A model generated the notes under the pieces. The model was given only the letters and a program-made list of their open reading frames with translations. It was not told where the DNA came from and made no database searches. Made by a program: the position numbers and the translations under genes. Positions 16,119 to 26,000 of a stretch of DNA of 64,000 nucleotides are shown here, piece after piece. The stretch comes from Roseateles amylovorans. GTDB lineage: Bacteria; Pseudomonadota; Gammaproteobacteria; Burkholderiales; Burkholderiaceae_C. Location of the stretch: NCBI RefSeq assembly GCF_025398155.2, contig NZ_CP104562.2, positions 5,704,001 to 5,768,000 of the forward strand. Reading direction: 5' to 3'. Positions within the stretch are counted from its first letter, which is position 1. Each line of letters opens with the position of its first letter.

Positions 16119-17384
16119 ATGAGCGAAGCGACCTCCCTCCCCTCCTCCGCCATGGCCCTGCAGGGCGTGCGTGTGCTGGACCTGTCCCGTGTCCTCGCCG
16201 GCCCGTGGTGCACCCAGACCCTGGCCGACCTCGGCGCCGATGTGATCAAGGTGGAGCGCCCCCCGCAACGCGGCCACCCTGGCGGGGACGACACCCGTGC
16301 CTGGGGACCGCCCTATCTGAAGGATCGCAACGGCCAGGATTCGTCCGAGGCAGCGTACTACCTGGGCGCGAACCGCAACAAGCGCTCCATCGCGGTCGAC
16401 ATCGCCAGCGCGCAGGGTCAGGCCTTGATCCGGGCGCTCGCCCTGCGGGCGGACGTGCTGGTCGAGAACTACAAGGTCGGTGACCTCGCCCGTTATGGAC
16501 TGGACGCCGCCACCTTGCTGCAACTCAATCCCCGGCTGGTGTTCTGTTCAGTGACCGGATTCGGCCAGACCGGCCCCTATCGCGACCGCGCGGGCTACGA
16601 CTATGCGGTGCAGGGCCTGGGTGGTCTGATGAGCGTCACCGGCGAACAGGATGCCCAGCCTGGTGGCGGCCCGCAGAAAGTGGGCGTCGCCGTGGCGGAT
16701 CTGTTCACCGGCATGTATGCCACCGTGTCGATCCTGGCCGCGCTGCGGCACCGGGATGCCACCGGACAGGGCCAGGTGGTGGACATGGCGCTGCTGGACA
16801 CTCAGGTCGCGATGCTTGCCAATCTGGGCGCGAACTATCTGTGCACCGGTCAGACGCCGCGGCGCATGGGCAATGCGCACCAGAACATCGTTCCCTATCA
16901 GGTCTTCCAGGCGAGCGACGGCCATCTCATCGTCGCGGTCGGCAACGACAAGCAGTTCGCCAAGTTCTGCGAGATCCTTGGCGAACCGGCCTGGGCGCTG
17001 GATCCCCGCTATGCGACCAATGCCCAGCGGGTGCGCCATCGGGACGACCTGGTCCCCTTGCTGGCCGTGCGGATCGCTGCGAAGCCGCGCCAGCATTGGC
17101 TGGAGGCGATGGAAGCAGCCAAGGTGCCGGGCGGCGCCATCAACGACCTGGCGGAGGTCTTTGAGGATCCGCAGGTGCGCGCACGCGACATGGTGGTGCC
17201 CATGGATCACCCGCTCAGCGATCAACTCCGCCTGGTGGCCAGCCCGATCAAGCTCTCCGCCACCCCGGTGGCCTACCGTTTGCCGCCGCCTCTGTTGGGA
17301 CAACACACGGACGAGGTGCTGGCCGAACTGGGCCATGACCCTACCGCCATCGCCGCCTGGCGCGCGGCAGGAGTGATCGCATGA
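16119..17384 (+). CDS. CaiB/BaiF (class III) CoA-transferase family protein
   Basis: The protein transfers CoA between carboxylic acids by the class III mechanism; the substrate cannot be told from sequence. The 421-residue product starts MSEATSLPSS, then has the family opening GVRVLDLSRVLAGPWC, the IKVERP and GADV motifs, NRNKRSIAVD, SVTGFGQTGP and VADLFTGMYA, whose aspartate (D194 here) is the likely catalytic residue. The C-terminal half includes the conserved RMGNAHQNIVPYQ and PGGAIND. The long open frame upstream of 16119 overlaps the divergent lipoprotein gene and lacks family similarity, so I excluded it. Its stop overlaps the next gene's start (ATGA). Confidence 0.9.
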   Translation: MSEATSLPSSAMALQGVRVLDLSRVLAGPWCTQTLADLGADVIKVERPPQRGHPGGDDTRAWGPPYLKDRNGQDSSEAAYYLGANRNKRSIAVDIASAQGQALIRALALRADVLVENYKVGDLARYGLDAATLLQLNPRLVFCSVTGFGQTGPYRDRAGYDYAVQGLGGLMSVTGEQDAQPGGGPQKVGVAVADLFTGMYATVSILAALRHRDATGQGQVVDMALLDTQVAMLANLGANYLCTGQTPRRMGNAHQNIVPYQVFQASDGHLIVAVGNDKQFAKFCEILGEPAWALDPRYATNAQRVRHRDDLVPLLAVRIAAKPRQHWLEAMEAAKVPGGAINDLAEVFEDPQVRARDMVVPMDHPLSDQLRLVASPIKLSATPVAYRLPPPLLGQHTDEVLAELGHDPTAIAAWRAAGVIA

Positions 17385-18157
17385 CTTTCCCGGACGACGC
17401 GACGCACGACGCCTCCGAAGCAGGCACCAACATCGTCCTGGTGCACGGCGCCTGGGGGGGTGCCTGGGTCTGGCGGCGGGTGCTGGGACCGCTGCGCGCG
17501 GCTGGCCATCGGGTGTTCACCGTGTCCCTCAGCGGCACCGGCGAGCGCGCGCATCAGTCGCACCGGGACCTCACGCTGCAGACCCACATCGATGATGTGA
17601 AAGCAGTGATCGAGTGCGAGGAACTGCAGCGCGTGCTGTTGGTGGGGCACAGCTACAGCGGCATGGTGATCACCGGCGTGGCGGACCAGATGCCGGACCG
17701 CATGACGCGGCTCGTCTATCTGGATGCCGTGGTGCCCTTGCCTGGTGAAGCGTGGTCCAGCCGTCACACGCCGCAAACCCAGGTCGACCGACGCGACCTG
17801 ATCGCCCGGTACGGCCACCTGCCGCCCGCGCCGCCCACCGGCATGGGATTGAATGCCGACGACTTCGACTGGGTGGCGCGCCGCCAGCGCCCCCATCCCG
17901 GTGGGGTCTATGACAGTCCGCTGCAGTTCGACGCCGACGCCTGGCGACGCCTGCCGCGCACCTTCATTGACTGCAATCGCCCCGCGCTGCTCACCATCGC
18001 CGGCTCCCGTGAACGGGTCCGCCAGCAAGGGGATTGGGACCTCCATCAGATCCCCACCGGGCATAACGCGATGATTTCCGCGGATCAGGCGCTGCTCGAC
18101 ATCCTGCTGCGGTTGGCGGCGAGCACCGCACCGTCTCAGGGCACGGCAGCGTCCTGA
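17381..18157 (+). CDS. Alpha/beta-fold hydrolase (EstC/salicylate-esterase-like)
   Basis: This is a 258-residue serine hydrolase with the oxyanion motif HGAWGGAWVW near residue 22, nucleophile S91 in GHSYSG, and a C-terminal histidine in IPTGHNAMIS. The pattern of W residues after HG and the GTGERAHQS loop fit the plant-MES/EstC-like subgroup of small-ester hydrolases. It overlaps the CoA-transferase by 4 bp and is probably made from the same transcript. That suggests a joint role in processing an acyl-CoA or ester, but the substrate is unknown. Confidence 0.85.
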   Translation: MTFPDDATHDASEAGTNIVLVHGAWGGAWVWRRVLGPLRAAGHRVFTVSLSGTGERAHQSHRDLTLQTHIDDVKAVIECEELQRVLLVGHSYSGMVITGVADQMPDRMTRLVYLDAVVPLPGEAWSSRHTPQTQVDRRDLIARYGHLPPAPPTGMGLNADDFDWVARRQRPHPGGVYDSPLQFDADAWRRLPRTFIDCNRPALLTIAGSRERVRQQGDWDLHQIPTGHNAMISADQALLDILLRLAASTAPSQGTAAS

Positions 18158-18396
18158 TCGCTGAGAAGATCAACACGGGCCCAGGTCTTGGCCATGCATC
18201 ACGTCGCCGAAGCGGCAGGCTGACCGCAACACGTGACCCTCAGGGGCTGCCCAGCAACCGGTAGGTGGCTCCCCCCGTTGCACAGCATTGGCGACCAGAT
18301 CGTCCCCTTTCGATGTTGCGGATGCCCGCGTTGGGACGCACCCAAAGGCCGGCCCGAAACGACCTGGCACCGTCGCAATCAAAGCCGGCGCGAAAC

Positions 18397-18411
18397 TGGC
18401 ACACAAATTGT
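18397..18411 (+). promoter_or_regulatory. Sigma-54-like (-24/-12) promoter
   Basis: TGGCAC (18397-18402), five bases, then TTGT (18408-18411) matches the -24/-12 consensus TGGCAC-N5-TTGC except for the last base. It lies about 140 bp upstream of the gene at 18554. The 396-bp gap 18158-18553 otherwise shows no gene I can support. Confidence 0.45.
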
Positions 18412-18553
18412 TTCAATTCGTGAGGCATTTCACGACTGCAGCGGGGTGCCCGCTTCGCCCCCAAGTCGGGGGATGGACGCTACCGGGGGGGCTCGGAACC
18501 ATGGCGACCTTCCACCGCGGCGCACGACTGCGGGGCGACGAACCCGAGAACCC

Positions 18554-19711
18554 ATGCCCAGCCAGACTTCGCCCGACGACGCACCGACCGCCGCGAATGA
18601 CATGGCACCGCGGATCAGCGACACGCAGTGGGGGGAGATCGTTCAGCAGCTGGGCGCGGAGATCGCCGGCCCGCTCAGTCATGCGCTGGAACGCATCCAG
18701 CAGTTGATCAGCACCGGCCAGATCGACCGGCAGGGTCTGCGGGCGCTGCGGGAATCCGTGGTCCATGCGCGGGAAGCGGGCATGGCCACCCAACAGTTGT
18801 CGCGGCTGGCGTCCGGGCGGTTGCGGCTGTCCCGGGAGCGGGTGCATCTGACCCAGGTGCTGCGTGGCGTTCTCGCCCAGCGCAGTCGGGAGACGCAGGC
18901 CCGGGGCATTCAGATCCGCCAACTGCTGCAGCCGATCGAGGTGATGAGCGACGCCTCGCTGCTGTTCTCACTGCTCAATGCGGTCATGGACTGGGCGCTG
19001 GTCAACACCCATTCCTCGCTCGAGATGCGGCTGGACATGACGGCCTGGCCGACCAAGGCCCGCCTGGTGTGCCGTTTTGCGCATCGGTCCCTGGACCTGG
19101 GCAGTGCGCCGGCCGCGGCGATTGCCGAACTGCCCGAATCCCTCAATTCGCTGAAATGGCGACTGATCGAGCAGACCGCGCTCACCCTGGGCGTGCTGCC
19201 GCTGCGCGAGGACGACGCCGGCATCACGCGGCTGACCCTGGAGTTTCCGCACATCGTCAGCGACGACCCCAGTCTGCCGTCGCCGCCCGTTCCCGCGCAC
19301 CTGGACCGTGATGATCCGCTGCCCTCGCACAACTCCAAGCCGCTGGCCGGATGCCATCTGCTGATCGTCTCGCCCAGGCGTGAGCTGCGTCAGCAGATCC
19401 AGGCCTCGATCCGGCACATGGGGCTGATCGTGGATGCGGTGTCGTCCATGGAAGAGGCGCTGCGCTTTTGCGAGGAGGGCCTTCCGCATGGCATTGCCTT
19501 CGAACAATCGCTGCGCGATGCTGACTTTGACCGGCTCTATGCCGACATCACTGGCGAAGTTCCGCACTTCGCTTTCATCGAGGTGAGAGAGGGTGAACAA
19601 CAAACCCAGCTCTCGACCGCCACCCAGGACCGGATGGCGCGCATCTCGCGGGCAAACCTGCCGGACGCCATGCCGTCGGTGCTGCTGTTCGAACTGTCCA
19701 AGGCGCTCTGA
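18554..19711 (+). CDS. Degenerate histidine-kinase-like protein with receiver-like C terminus
   Basis: I recognise the architecture but no named family. Residues about 10-100 form a helical dimerisation-like region containing PLSHALERIQ, which lacks a proper H-box. Residues about 115-230 look like a worn HATPase domain: DASLLFSLLNAVMDWAL occupies the N-box position, but no G1/G2 glycine boxes follow. After a Pro/Ser linker, GCHLLIVSPRRELRQQIQ starts a receiver-like fold, yet the phospho-acceptor aspartate is not evident. It may therefore be a signalling protein that neither binds ATP normally nor is phosphorylated. The start MPSQTSPDD was chosen because the upstream frame is low-complexity and overlaps the promoter. 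A sigma-54-like site precedes it. Confidence 0.6.
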   Translation: MPSQTSPDDAPTAANDMAPRISDTQWGEIVQQLGAEIAGPLSHALERIQQLISTGQIDRQGLRALRESVVHAREAGMATQQLSRLASGRLRLSRERVHLTQVLRGVLAQRSRETQARGIQIRQLLQPIEVMSDASLLFSLLNAVMDWALVNTHSSLEMRLDMTAWPTKARLVCRFAHRSLDLGSAPAAAIAELPESLNSLKWRLIEQTALTLGVLPLREDDAGITRLTLEFPHIVSDDPSLPSPPVPAHLDRDDPLPSHNSKPLAGCHLLIVSPRRELRQQIQASIRHMGLIVDAVSSMEEALRFCEEGLPHGIAFEQSLRDADFDRLYADITGEVPHFAFIEVREGEQQTQLSTATQDRMARISRANLPDAMPSVLLFELSKAL

Positions 19712-19861
19712 CCTGAACGCCCTCCCCGCCGGGCGGCTTTCGCCCAAGCGCTGAGACGGGGGGGGGCAGAACATGATTTCGGGCAATCTGGGCATCGCGA
19801 ACGGTCGGGTATGCCCTCACCGGCTGGAAGGCGACGGGGTGCTGGCCTACACTTGGTCGCC

Positions 19862-20374
19862 ATGAAGCTGCCTCGTTGGATTGCCCCTGTGCTGCTGGTT
19901 GCCGTGCTTGGCGCGGGTGCTGGCCTGGCCTATCAAAGCCTGACCCGGCGCGATGTGGCGCCGCAGGTCGACTATGTGCTGCTGGACGGCAGCACGAAGA
20001 ACTCGAGCGCGGCCTGGCCGGGCAAGGTGATGCTGGTGAACTTCTGGGCCACCTCCTGCACCACCTGCGTCCATGAGATGCCGCAAGTGATTGCGACGCA
20101 CCAGAAGTACAAGGACAAGGGCTTCGACACGTTGGCGGTGGCCATGAGCTACGACCCGCCGGCCTATGTCGCCAACTTCGCCGAATCTCGCCAACTGCCG
20201 TTTGGCGTTGCGATCGACAACACCGGCGAAATCGCCCAGCGTTTCGGCAAGGTTCAACTGACGCCGACGACCTTCCTGATCAACAAGCGCGGCGAGATCG
20301 TCAAGCGCTTCGTCGGCGCGCCTGATTTCGCCGCACTGCACCAGACCATCGAAAAGTTGCTGGCCGAAAGCTGA
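19862..20374 (+). CDS. TlpA-family thiol-disulfide oxidoreductase
   Basis: This 170-residue thioredoxin-fold protein is anchored by one N-terminal membrane segment (residues about 7-24). It should act in the periplasm, reducing or exchanging disulfides, for example in cytochrome c maturation or protection. The redox motif is C66-T-T-C69 in FWATSCTTCVHEMP. The cis-proline region is LTPTTFLIN, and the family-typical MSYDPPAYVANFAES lies between. It ends with a terminator-like hairpin at 20394-20417. No cytochrome biogenesis gene is next to it. Confidence 0.88.
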   Translation: MKLPRWIAPVLLVAVLGAGAGLAYQSLTRRDVAPQVDYVLLDGSTKNSSAAWPGKVMLVNFWATSCTTCVHEMPQVIATHQKYKDKGFDTLAVAMSYDPPAYVANFAESRQLPFGVAIDNTGEIAQRFGKVQLTPTTFLINKRGEIVKRFVGAPDFAALHQTIEKLLAES

Positions 20375-20393
20375 AGCCAACACCCGCCCACTG

Positions 20394-20417
20394 AAGCCGC
20401 CTCTCCAGGCGGCTTTC
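20394..20417 (+). terminator. Terminator after the TlpA-like gene
   Basis: An 8-bp stem AAGCCGCC/GGCGGCTT with a 6-nt loop is followed by TCTG, 20 bp past the stop codon. The T-tract is short. Confidence 0.6.
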
Positions 20418-20467
20418 TGCTTGAAGGGCCGCCCCCTTTGACTGGGTGCCTCACGGTCAGCGCTTAG

Positions 20468-21290
20468 AAGGACGCAGTCCACCCGCTTCCGCAGCGCGGG
20501 TGCAACGTCACGCATCGCATCGCATCGCATCACCTCGCACCGCATCGCAACCTGCGACCGACAACGAGACCATCGGAGACGCGCCGACGGATCGCCTCGG
20601 TGTCTCGCACCGAGAGGGCCGGCGGCCCTGGGAGCGAATGCGAAGCGTCTGAGCGAACAGGGCTGCCGGTCCTCACGGTGCCGCGCCGAAGGAGGCAGTC
20701 CAACCGCATCCTCAGCACGGATCCAACGTCGAGCATCACACCGCACCGCAACCTGCGAACGACAACGAGATCATCGGAGACGCGCCGACGGATCGCCTCG
20801 GTGTCTCGCACCGAGAGGGCCGGCGGCCCTGGGAGCGAATGCGAAGCGTCTGAGCGAACAGGGCTGCCGGTCCTCACGGTGCCGCGCCGAAGGAGGCAGT
20901 CCAACCGCATCCTCAGCACGGATCCAACGTCGAGCATCACACCGCACCGCAACCTGCGAACGACAACGAGATCATCGGAGACGCGCCGACGGATCGCCTC
21001 GGTGTCTCGCACCGAGAGGGCCGGCGGCCCTGGGAGCGAATGCGAAGCGTCTGAGCGAACAGGGCTGCCGGCCCTCGCGGTGCCGCGCAGAAGGAGGCAG
21101 TCCACCCGCATCCTCAGCACGGATCCAGCGTCGAGCATCACACCGCACCGCAACCTGCGAACGACAACGAGATCATCGGAGACGCGCCGACGGATCGCCT
21201 CGGTGTCTCGCACCGTGAGGGCCGGCGGCCCTGGGAGCGAATGCGAAGCGTCTGAGCGAACAGGGCTGCCGGTCCTCGCGGTGCCGCGCC
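20468..21290. repeat. 201-bp tandem repeat array (about four units)
   Basis: Units begin at 20581, 20782, 20983 and 21184, exactly 201 bp apart. The first two full units look identical, the third has a few substitutions, the fourth is partial, and a diverged half unit precedes them. Each carries the hairpin AGGGCC-GGC-GGCCCT. Because 201 is a multiple of three, long frames stay open on both strands (67-residue protein repeats), but the composition does not look like a protein. The following 21291-21632 shows no gene I can support and should contain the promoter of the efflux operon. Confidence 0.9.
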
Positions 21291-21632
21291 AACCGCTGCA
21301 GCCATCGCAAACCCGAATCCAACCGCAGCCTTCCGCTCACCCGCCCAAAGCCCTGACCCAAGGCACCGCCATCCCCCTGCAGTGGCAAACGCACAAACCC
21401 ACCAACCGCCCCCGCTTTGCGATTCTTTTCCTGAGGGACACGGGACCGCTGCCGCCTGATACTAGGGTGTCGACATGGCCCCGCCGGCCCGTACCTCCCT
21501 GCCGTCCCGAGGGATGTTCGCGGCCTCGCCCTGGGCTGCCTCACCTGAAATTCCCTGCCCTCCCCTCGCGCCGCCTCGATCCGCCGGCGTGTCGAGCGAG
21601 GGTTTGCCTCCGGATTCATTCGCCTGTCCCGC

Positions 21633-23048
21633 ATGAACACGAACAAGATCACCTCCCGCTCGACGGCCGCCTCTCTGCCCCTCCCCAGCCTCCGCCGGAC
21701 CGATGTCCCGGCGCAAGCCCGCCGCGATCAGCACGAAGCGGGCAAGGCCACGCCCTGGATCCTCGCGCTGGTGGTGTTGGCCGCCGCCGGGGGCGGCTGG
21801 TGGTGGTGGAAGAGCCGACAGGCGGCGGAACTCGCCGGGGGCGGGGTGCCTCGGCCGGCCAGTCAGGCCAGTGGGGTGGGTGGCCCGGGCGCGCCGGGTA
21901 CCCTTGGCGCCGGCGGTCCTGGCGGCAACCGACGGTTTGCGAACCGGGTGCAGCCGGTGTCGGTCGCGCAGGCGCGGTTGCAGGACATCCGCCAGACGGC
22001 ATCGGCCATCGGCACCATCAGCGCGTCCAATACCGCGGTGGTGCGGGCGCAGGTCAGCGGTGTGCTGCAGGCGATTCATTTCAAGGAAGGTCAGCAGGTC
22101 AAGGCAGGACAGCCGTTGGCGCAGATCGATCCGCGCGCCTTTCAGGCCACGCTGGGCCAGGCGGAGGGCCAGCTCGCTCGGGACAAGGCCACCCTGGACA
22201 ACGCCCGCATCGACCTGACACGCTACAAGGACCTGGTCGCCAAGGACGCCGTCGCCCGGCAGCAGCTGGATACGCAGGAAGCCCTGGTGCGCCAGCTCGA
22301 AGGCACGGTGAAGGCCGATCAGGCGACGGTCGACAGCGCACGGCTGCAATTGACCTACACCCGGGTGATCGCGCCGATCAGCGGTCGCGTCGGCCTCAAA
22401 CAGGCGGATATCGGCAATGTGGTGCAGACCAGCGACACCAATGGCGTGGTGTCGATCACCCAGACCCGTCCGATCGCGTTGACCTTTGCGGTGCCCTCGG
22501 CGCTGCTGCCGCAGATCTCTGCCAGCCTGCGCGGCAACGCGCCGATGACGGTCGAGGCCTGGAGCCGGGATGGCAAGACCCGGCTGGCCACCGGCAAGGT
22601 CGCCACCACCGACAACGCCATCGACGTCAGCACCGACACCATCAAACTCAAGGCGCTGTTCCAGAACGACGACGACGCCCTGTTCCCGAACCAGTCGGTC
22701 AGCGTGCGCCTGCAGCTCGCCACGCTGGACCGCCAGCTCTCGGTGCCCGCCGCAGCCGTGCTGCGCGGCTCGCAAGGCTTCTATGTGTATGTGGTGAATG
22801 ACGACAGCAGTGTCGCCACCCGGGTGGTCACGCCCGGTGCGGTGGATGGCGACTGGATGGCCATCACCGGCCCGGTGAAGGCTGGCGAACGGGTGGTGAT
22901 CGACGGCGTGGACCGCCTGCGCGAAGGCGCCAAGGTGGAGGTGATCGCCGCAGATCCGAAGCAACGTGCGGGCGCCAATGCGCCGGCCGGTCGACGCGGC
23001 CGCGGCGCCAGCGCGCCGGGCGCCGGCGCCTCGGGCGGCGGCAACTGA
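21633..23048 (+). CDS. RND efflux periplasmic adaptor (MdtA-like)
   Basis: This is the membrane-fusion subunit that links an RND pump to an outer-membrane channel. The 471-residue protein has a cytoplasmic N terminus, one membrane segment at about residues 41-59 (ALVVLAAAGGGWWWW), then a barrel-sandwich/lipoyl half (VRAQVSGVLQAIHFKEGQQV), an alpha-hairpin (about 165-230), the second lipoyl half (IAPISGRVGLKQADIGNVV) and a beta-barrel. The last 25 residues are a Gly/Ala/Arg-rich tail. The MdtB- and MdtC-like pumps and a NodT-type channel follow in one operon. The ribosome-binding site is weak. Confidence 0.9.
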   Translation: MNTNKITSRSTAASLPLPSLRRTDVPAQARRDQHEAGKATPWILALVVLAAAGGGWWWWKSRQAAELAGGGVPRPASQASGVGGPGAPGTLGAGGPGGNRRFANRVQPVSVAQARLQDIRQTASAIGTISASNTAVVRAQVSGVLQAIHFKEGQQVKAGQPLAQIDPRAFQATLGQAEGQLARDKATLDNARIDLTRYKDLVAKDAVARQQLDTQEALVRQLEGTVKADQATVDSARLQLTYTRVIAPISGRVGLKQADIGNVVQTSDTNGVVSITQTRPIALTFAVPSALLPQISASLRGNAPMTVEAWSRDGKTRLATGKVATTDNAIDVSTDTIKLKALFQNDDDALFPNQSVSVRLQLATLDRQLSVPAAAVLRGSQGFYVYVVNDDSSVATRVVTPGAVDGDWMAITGPVKAGERVVIDGVDRLREGAKVEVIAADPKQRAGANAPAGRRGRGASAPGAGASGGGN

Positions 23049-23064
23049 GCCGGGACCCCAGGCG

Positions 23065-26000
23065 ATGAATCCCTCACGTCCCTTTATCGAGCGGCCGGTC
23101 GCGACCTCGCTGCTCATGCTGGCCATCCTGCTGGCGGGCCTGCTGGCCTATCGGCTGCTGCCGCTGTCGGCCCTGCCGGAGGTGGATTACCCCACCATCC
23201 AGGTCACCACGCTGTATCCGGGTGCCAGCCCGGAAGTGATCTCCACCACCGTCACCGCGCCGCTGGAACGCCAGTTCGGCCAGATGCCGGGGCTGAGCCA
23301 GATGACCTCCAGCAGTTCCGGCGGTGCCTCGGTCATCACCTTGCGCTTCTCGCTGGGACTGTCCCTGGACGTGGGCGAGCAGGAGGTGCAGGCCGCCATC
23401 AATGCCGGCTCCAATCTGCTGCCCAGCGACCTGCCCATGCCGCCGGTCTACAGCAAGGTGAATCCGGCCGATGCCCCGGTGCTGACCATCGCCATCACCT
23501 CGCCGTCGCTGCCGGTGATCAAGGTGCATGACCTGGTCGAGAACCGGCTGGCGCCCAAGCTGTCGCAGGTCGACGGGGTGGGTCTGGTGAGCATTGCGGG
23601 CGGACGCCGTCCGGCCGTGCGCATCCAGGCCAATCCGCGCACGCTCGCGGCCCTGGGCCTGTCGCTGGACGATGTGCGCAGCGCCATTGCGTCGGCCAAC
23701 GTGAACCAGGCCAAGGGCAGCTTCGACGGCGCCCAGCGCGCCTCCACCATCGATGCCAACGATCAGCTCAAGTCCGCCGCCGAATATCAGAACCTGATCA
23801 TTGCGTGGAAGAACGGCAATCCGCTGCGGCTCAAGGATGTGGCCGAGATCGTCGACGATGCCGAGAACCTGCGCCTGGCCGCCTGGGCCGACACCACGCC
23901 CGGCGTGATCCTGAATGTGCAGCGCCAGCCCGGCGCGAACGTGATCCAGACGGTCAACCGCGTCCAGGCCCTGCTGCCTCAGTTGCAGGCCACCCTGCCG
24001 GCCTCGGTTGATGTGCAGGTGCTGGCCGACCGGACCACCACCATCCGGGCCTCGGTCGACGACACCCAGATCGAACTGCTGCTGGCCATCGCGCTGGTGG
24101 TGGCGGTGATCTTCGTTTTCCTGCGCAGCGCCCGCGCCACGCTGATTCCCAGTGTGGCGGTGCCGCTGTCGCTGGTGGGCACCTTCGGCGTGATGTACAT
24201 GGCCGGCTTCTCGATCAACAACCTGACGCTGATGGCGCTGACCATCTCGACCGGGTTCGTGGTGGACGACGCCATCGTGATGATCGAGAACATCGCCCGC
24301 TATGTGGAGGAAGGAGACTCGCCGATGGAGGCGGCCTTCAAGGGCTCCAAGCAGATCGGCTTCACCATCATCTCGCTGACGGTTTCGCTGATCGCGGTGC
24401 TGATTCCCCTGCTGTTCATGGGCGATGTGGTCGGCCGGCTGTTCCATGAGTTCGCGATCACGCTGGCGGTGGCCATCCTGATCTCGGCCTTCGTGTCGCT
24501 GACCTTGACCCCGATGATGAGCGCGCGGCTGCTCAAGCCGGAAGCGGAGCAATCGCATTCACGCCTGGGCGCCTGGTTCGGCGACCGTTTCGATCGGATG
24601 ATCCAGGCCTACGGCCGCGGCCTGGACTGGGTGCTGGACCGACCGGTGCTCACCCTGCTGGGCTTCGCAGCGACGCTGGGCCTGACGGCGCTGCTGTATG
24701 TCTTCGTGCCCAAGGGCTTCTTCCCGGTGCAGGACACCGGGCTGGTGCAGGTCATCACCGAAGCCACCCAGAGCACCTCGTTCGATGCGATGGGCGAGCG
24801 CCAGCGCCAGCTGGCCGAGGTCTTCCTGCAGGACCCGGACGTGGACCACATCGCCTCGTTCATCGGCGTGGACGGGGCCAATGCGTCGCTCAACACCGGC
24901 CGGATGCAGATCACGCTCAAGCCCTTTGCCACCCGGCACAGCTCCGCCACCGAGATCATTGCCCGGCTGACCGAGGCCAACCGCCAGGTCGCCGGCATCA
25001 CCGCCTACATGCAACCGGTGCAGGACCTGACGATCGAGGACCGGGTGTCCAAGACGCAGTACCAGTTCCTGCTCAGCTCGCCGGATGCCACCGACCTGGC
25101 CCAGGCCAACGAAGCGCTGCTGGCGCGGCTGCGCACCTTGCCGCAGCTCACCGATGTCGCCAGCGACCTGCAGAACCAGGGTCTGCAGGCCTGGGTGCAG
25201 ATCGACCGGGAGGCCGCCGGCCGCCTGGGCGTCACTGTGGCCGCCATCGACACCGCGCTCTACAACGCTTTCGGGCAGCGGCTGATCTCGACCATCTACA
25301 CCCAGTCCAGCCAGTACCGGGTGGTGCTGGAGGCCGGTGCCGAATTCCGCACCGGTCCGCGCGCGCTCGAAGGGCTGTATGTGCCCGGCAGCACGACCAC
25401 CACCAATGCCAACGGCACGAGCACCACCACCACGGTGCAGGTGCCGCTGAATTCGGTGGCGGAGGTGAGCGAGCGCCCGACCGCGCTGGCCATCAACCAT
25501 GTGGCGCAGTTCCCCGCCGCCACCCTCTCCTTCAACCTGCCCCCCGGCGTGGCGCTGGGTGACGCGGTGGACGCGATCAAGGCGGAGCAGGCGAAGCTGG
25601 ATCTGCCGGCCAGCGTGGAAACCAGCTTCCAGGGCGCGGCCGAGGCCTTCGGTAATTCGCTGTCGAGCACGCTGTTCCTGATCCTGGCCGCGGTGGTCAC
25701 GATGTACATCGTGCTGGGCGTGCTGTATGAGAGCTACATCCATCCGGTGACCATCCTGTCGACGCTGCCGTCGGCCGGGGTCGGCGCCTTGCTGGCGCTG
25801 CTGGTGGGCGGGCTGGATCTGGGGATCATCGCGATCATCGGCATCGTGCTGTTGATCGGCATCGTGAAGAAGAACGCGATCATGATGATCGACTTCGCGC
25901 TCGAAGCCGAACGCGAGCAAGGCCTGGAACCGCGCGCCGCCATCCATCAGGCCAGCCTGCTGCGCTTCCGCCCGATCCTCATGACGACGATGGCCGCCCT

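Noticed and set aside
20468..21290. Possible CRISPR array
   Set aside because: Units are 201 bp and contiguous, without short repeats alternating with unique spacers. The array at 47472-47870 fails for the same reason.
20530..22801. Long open frames on both strands through the 201-bp repeats (227 residues minus, 733 residues plus) that look like repeat proteins
   Set aside because: They stay open only because the period is a multiple of three. Composition is not protein-like, no ribosome site is seen, and the plus frame runs out of frame into the MdtA-like gene.
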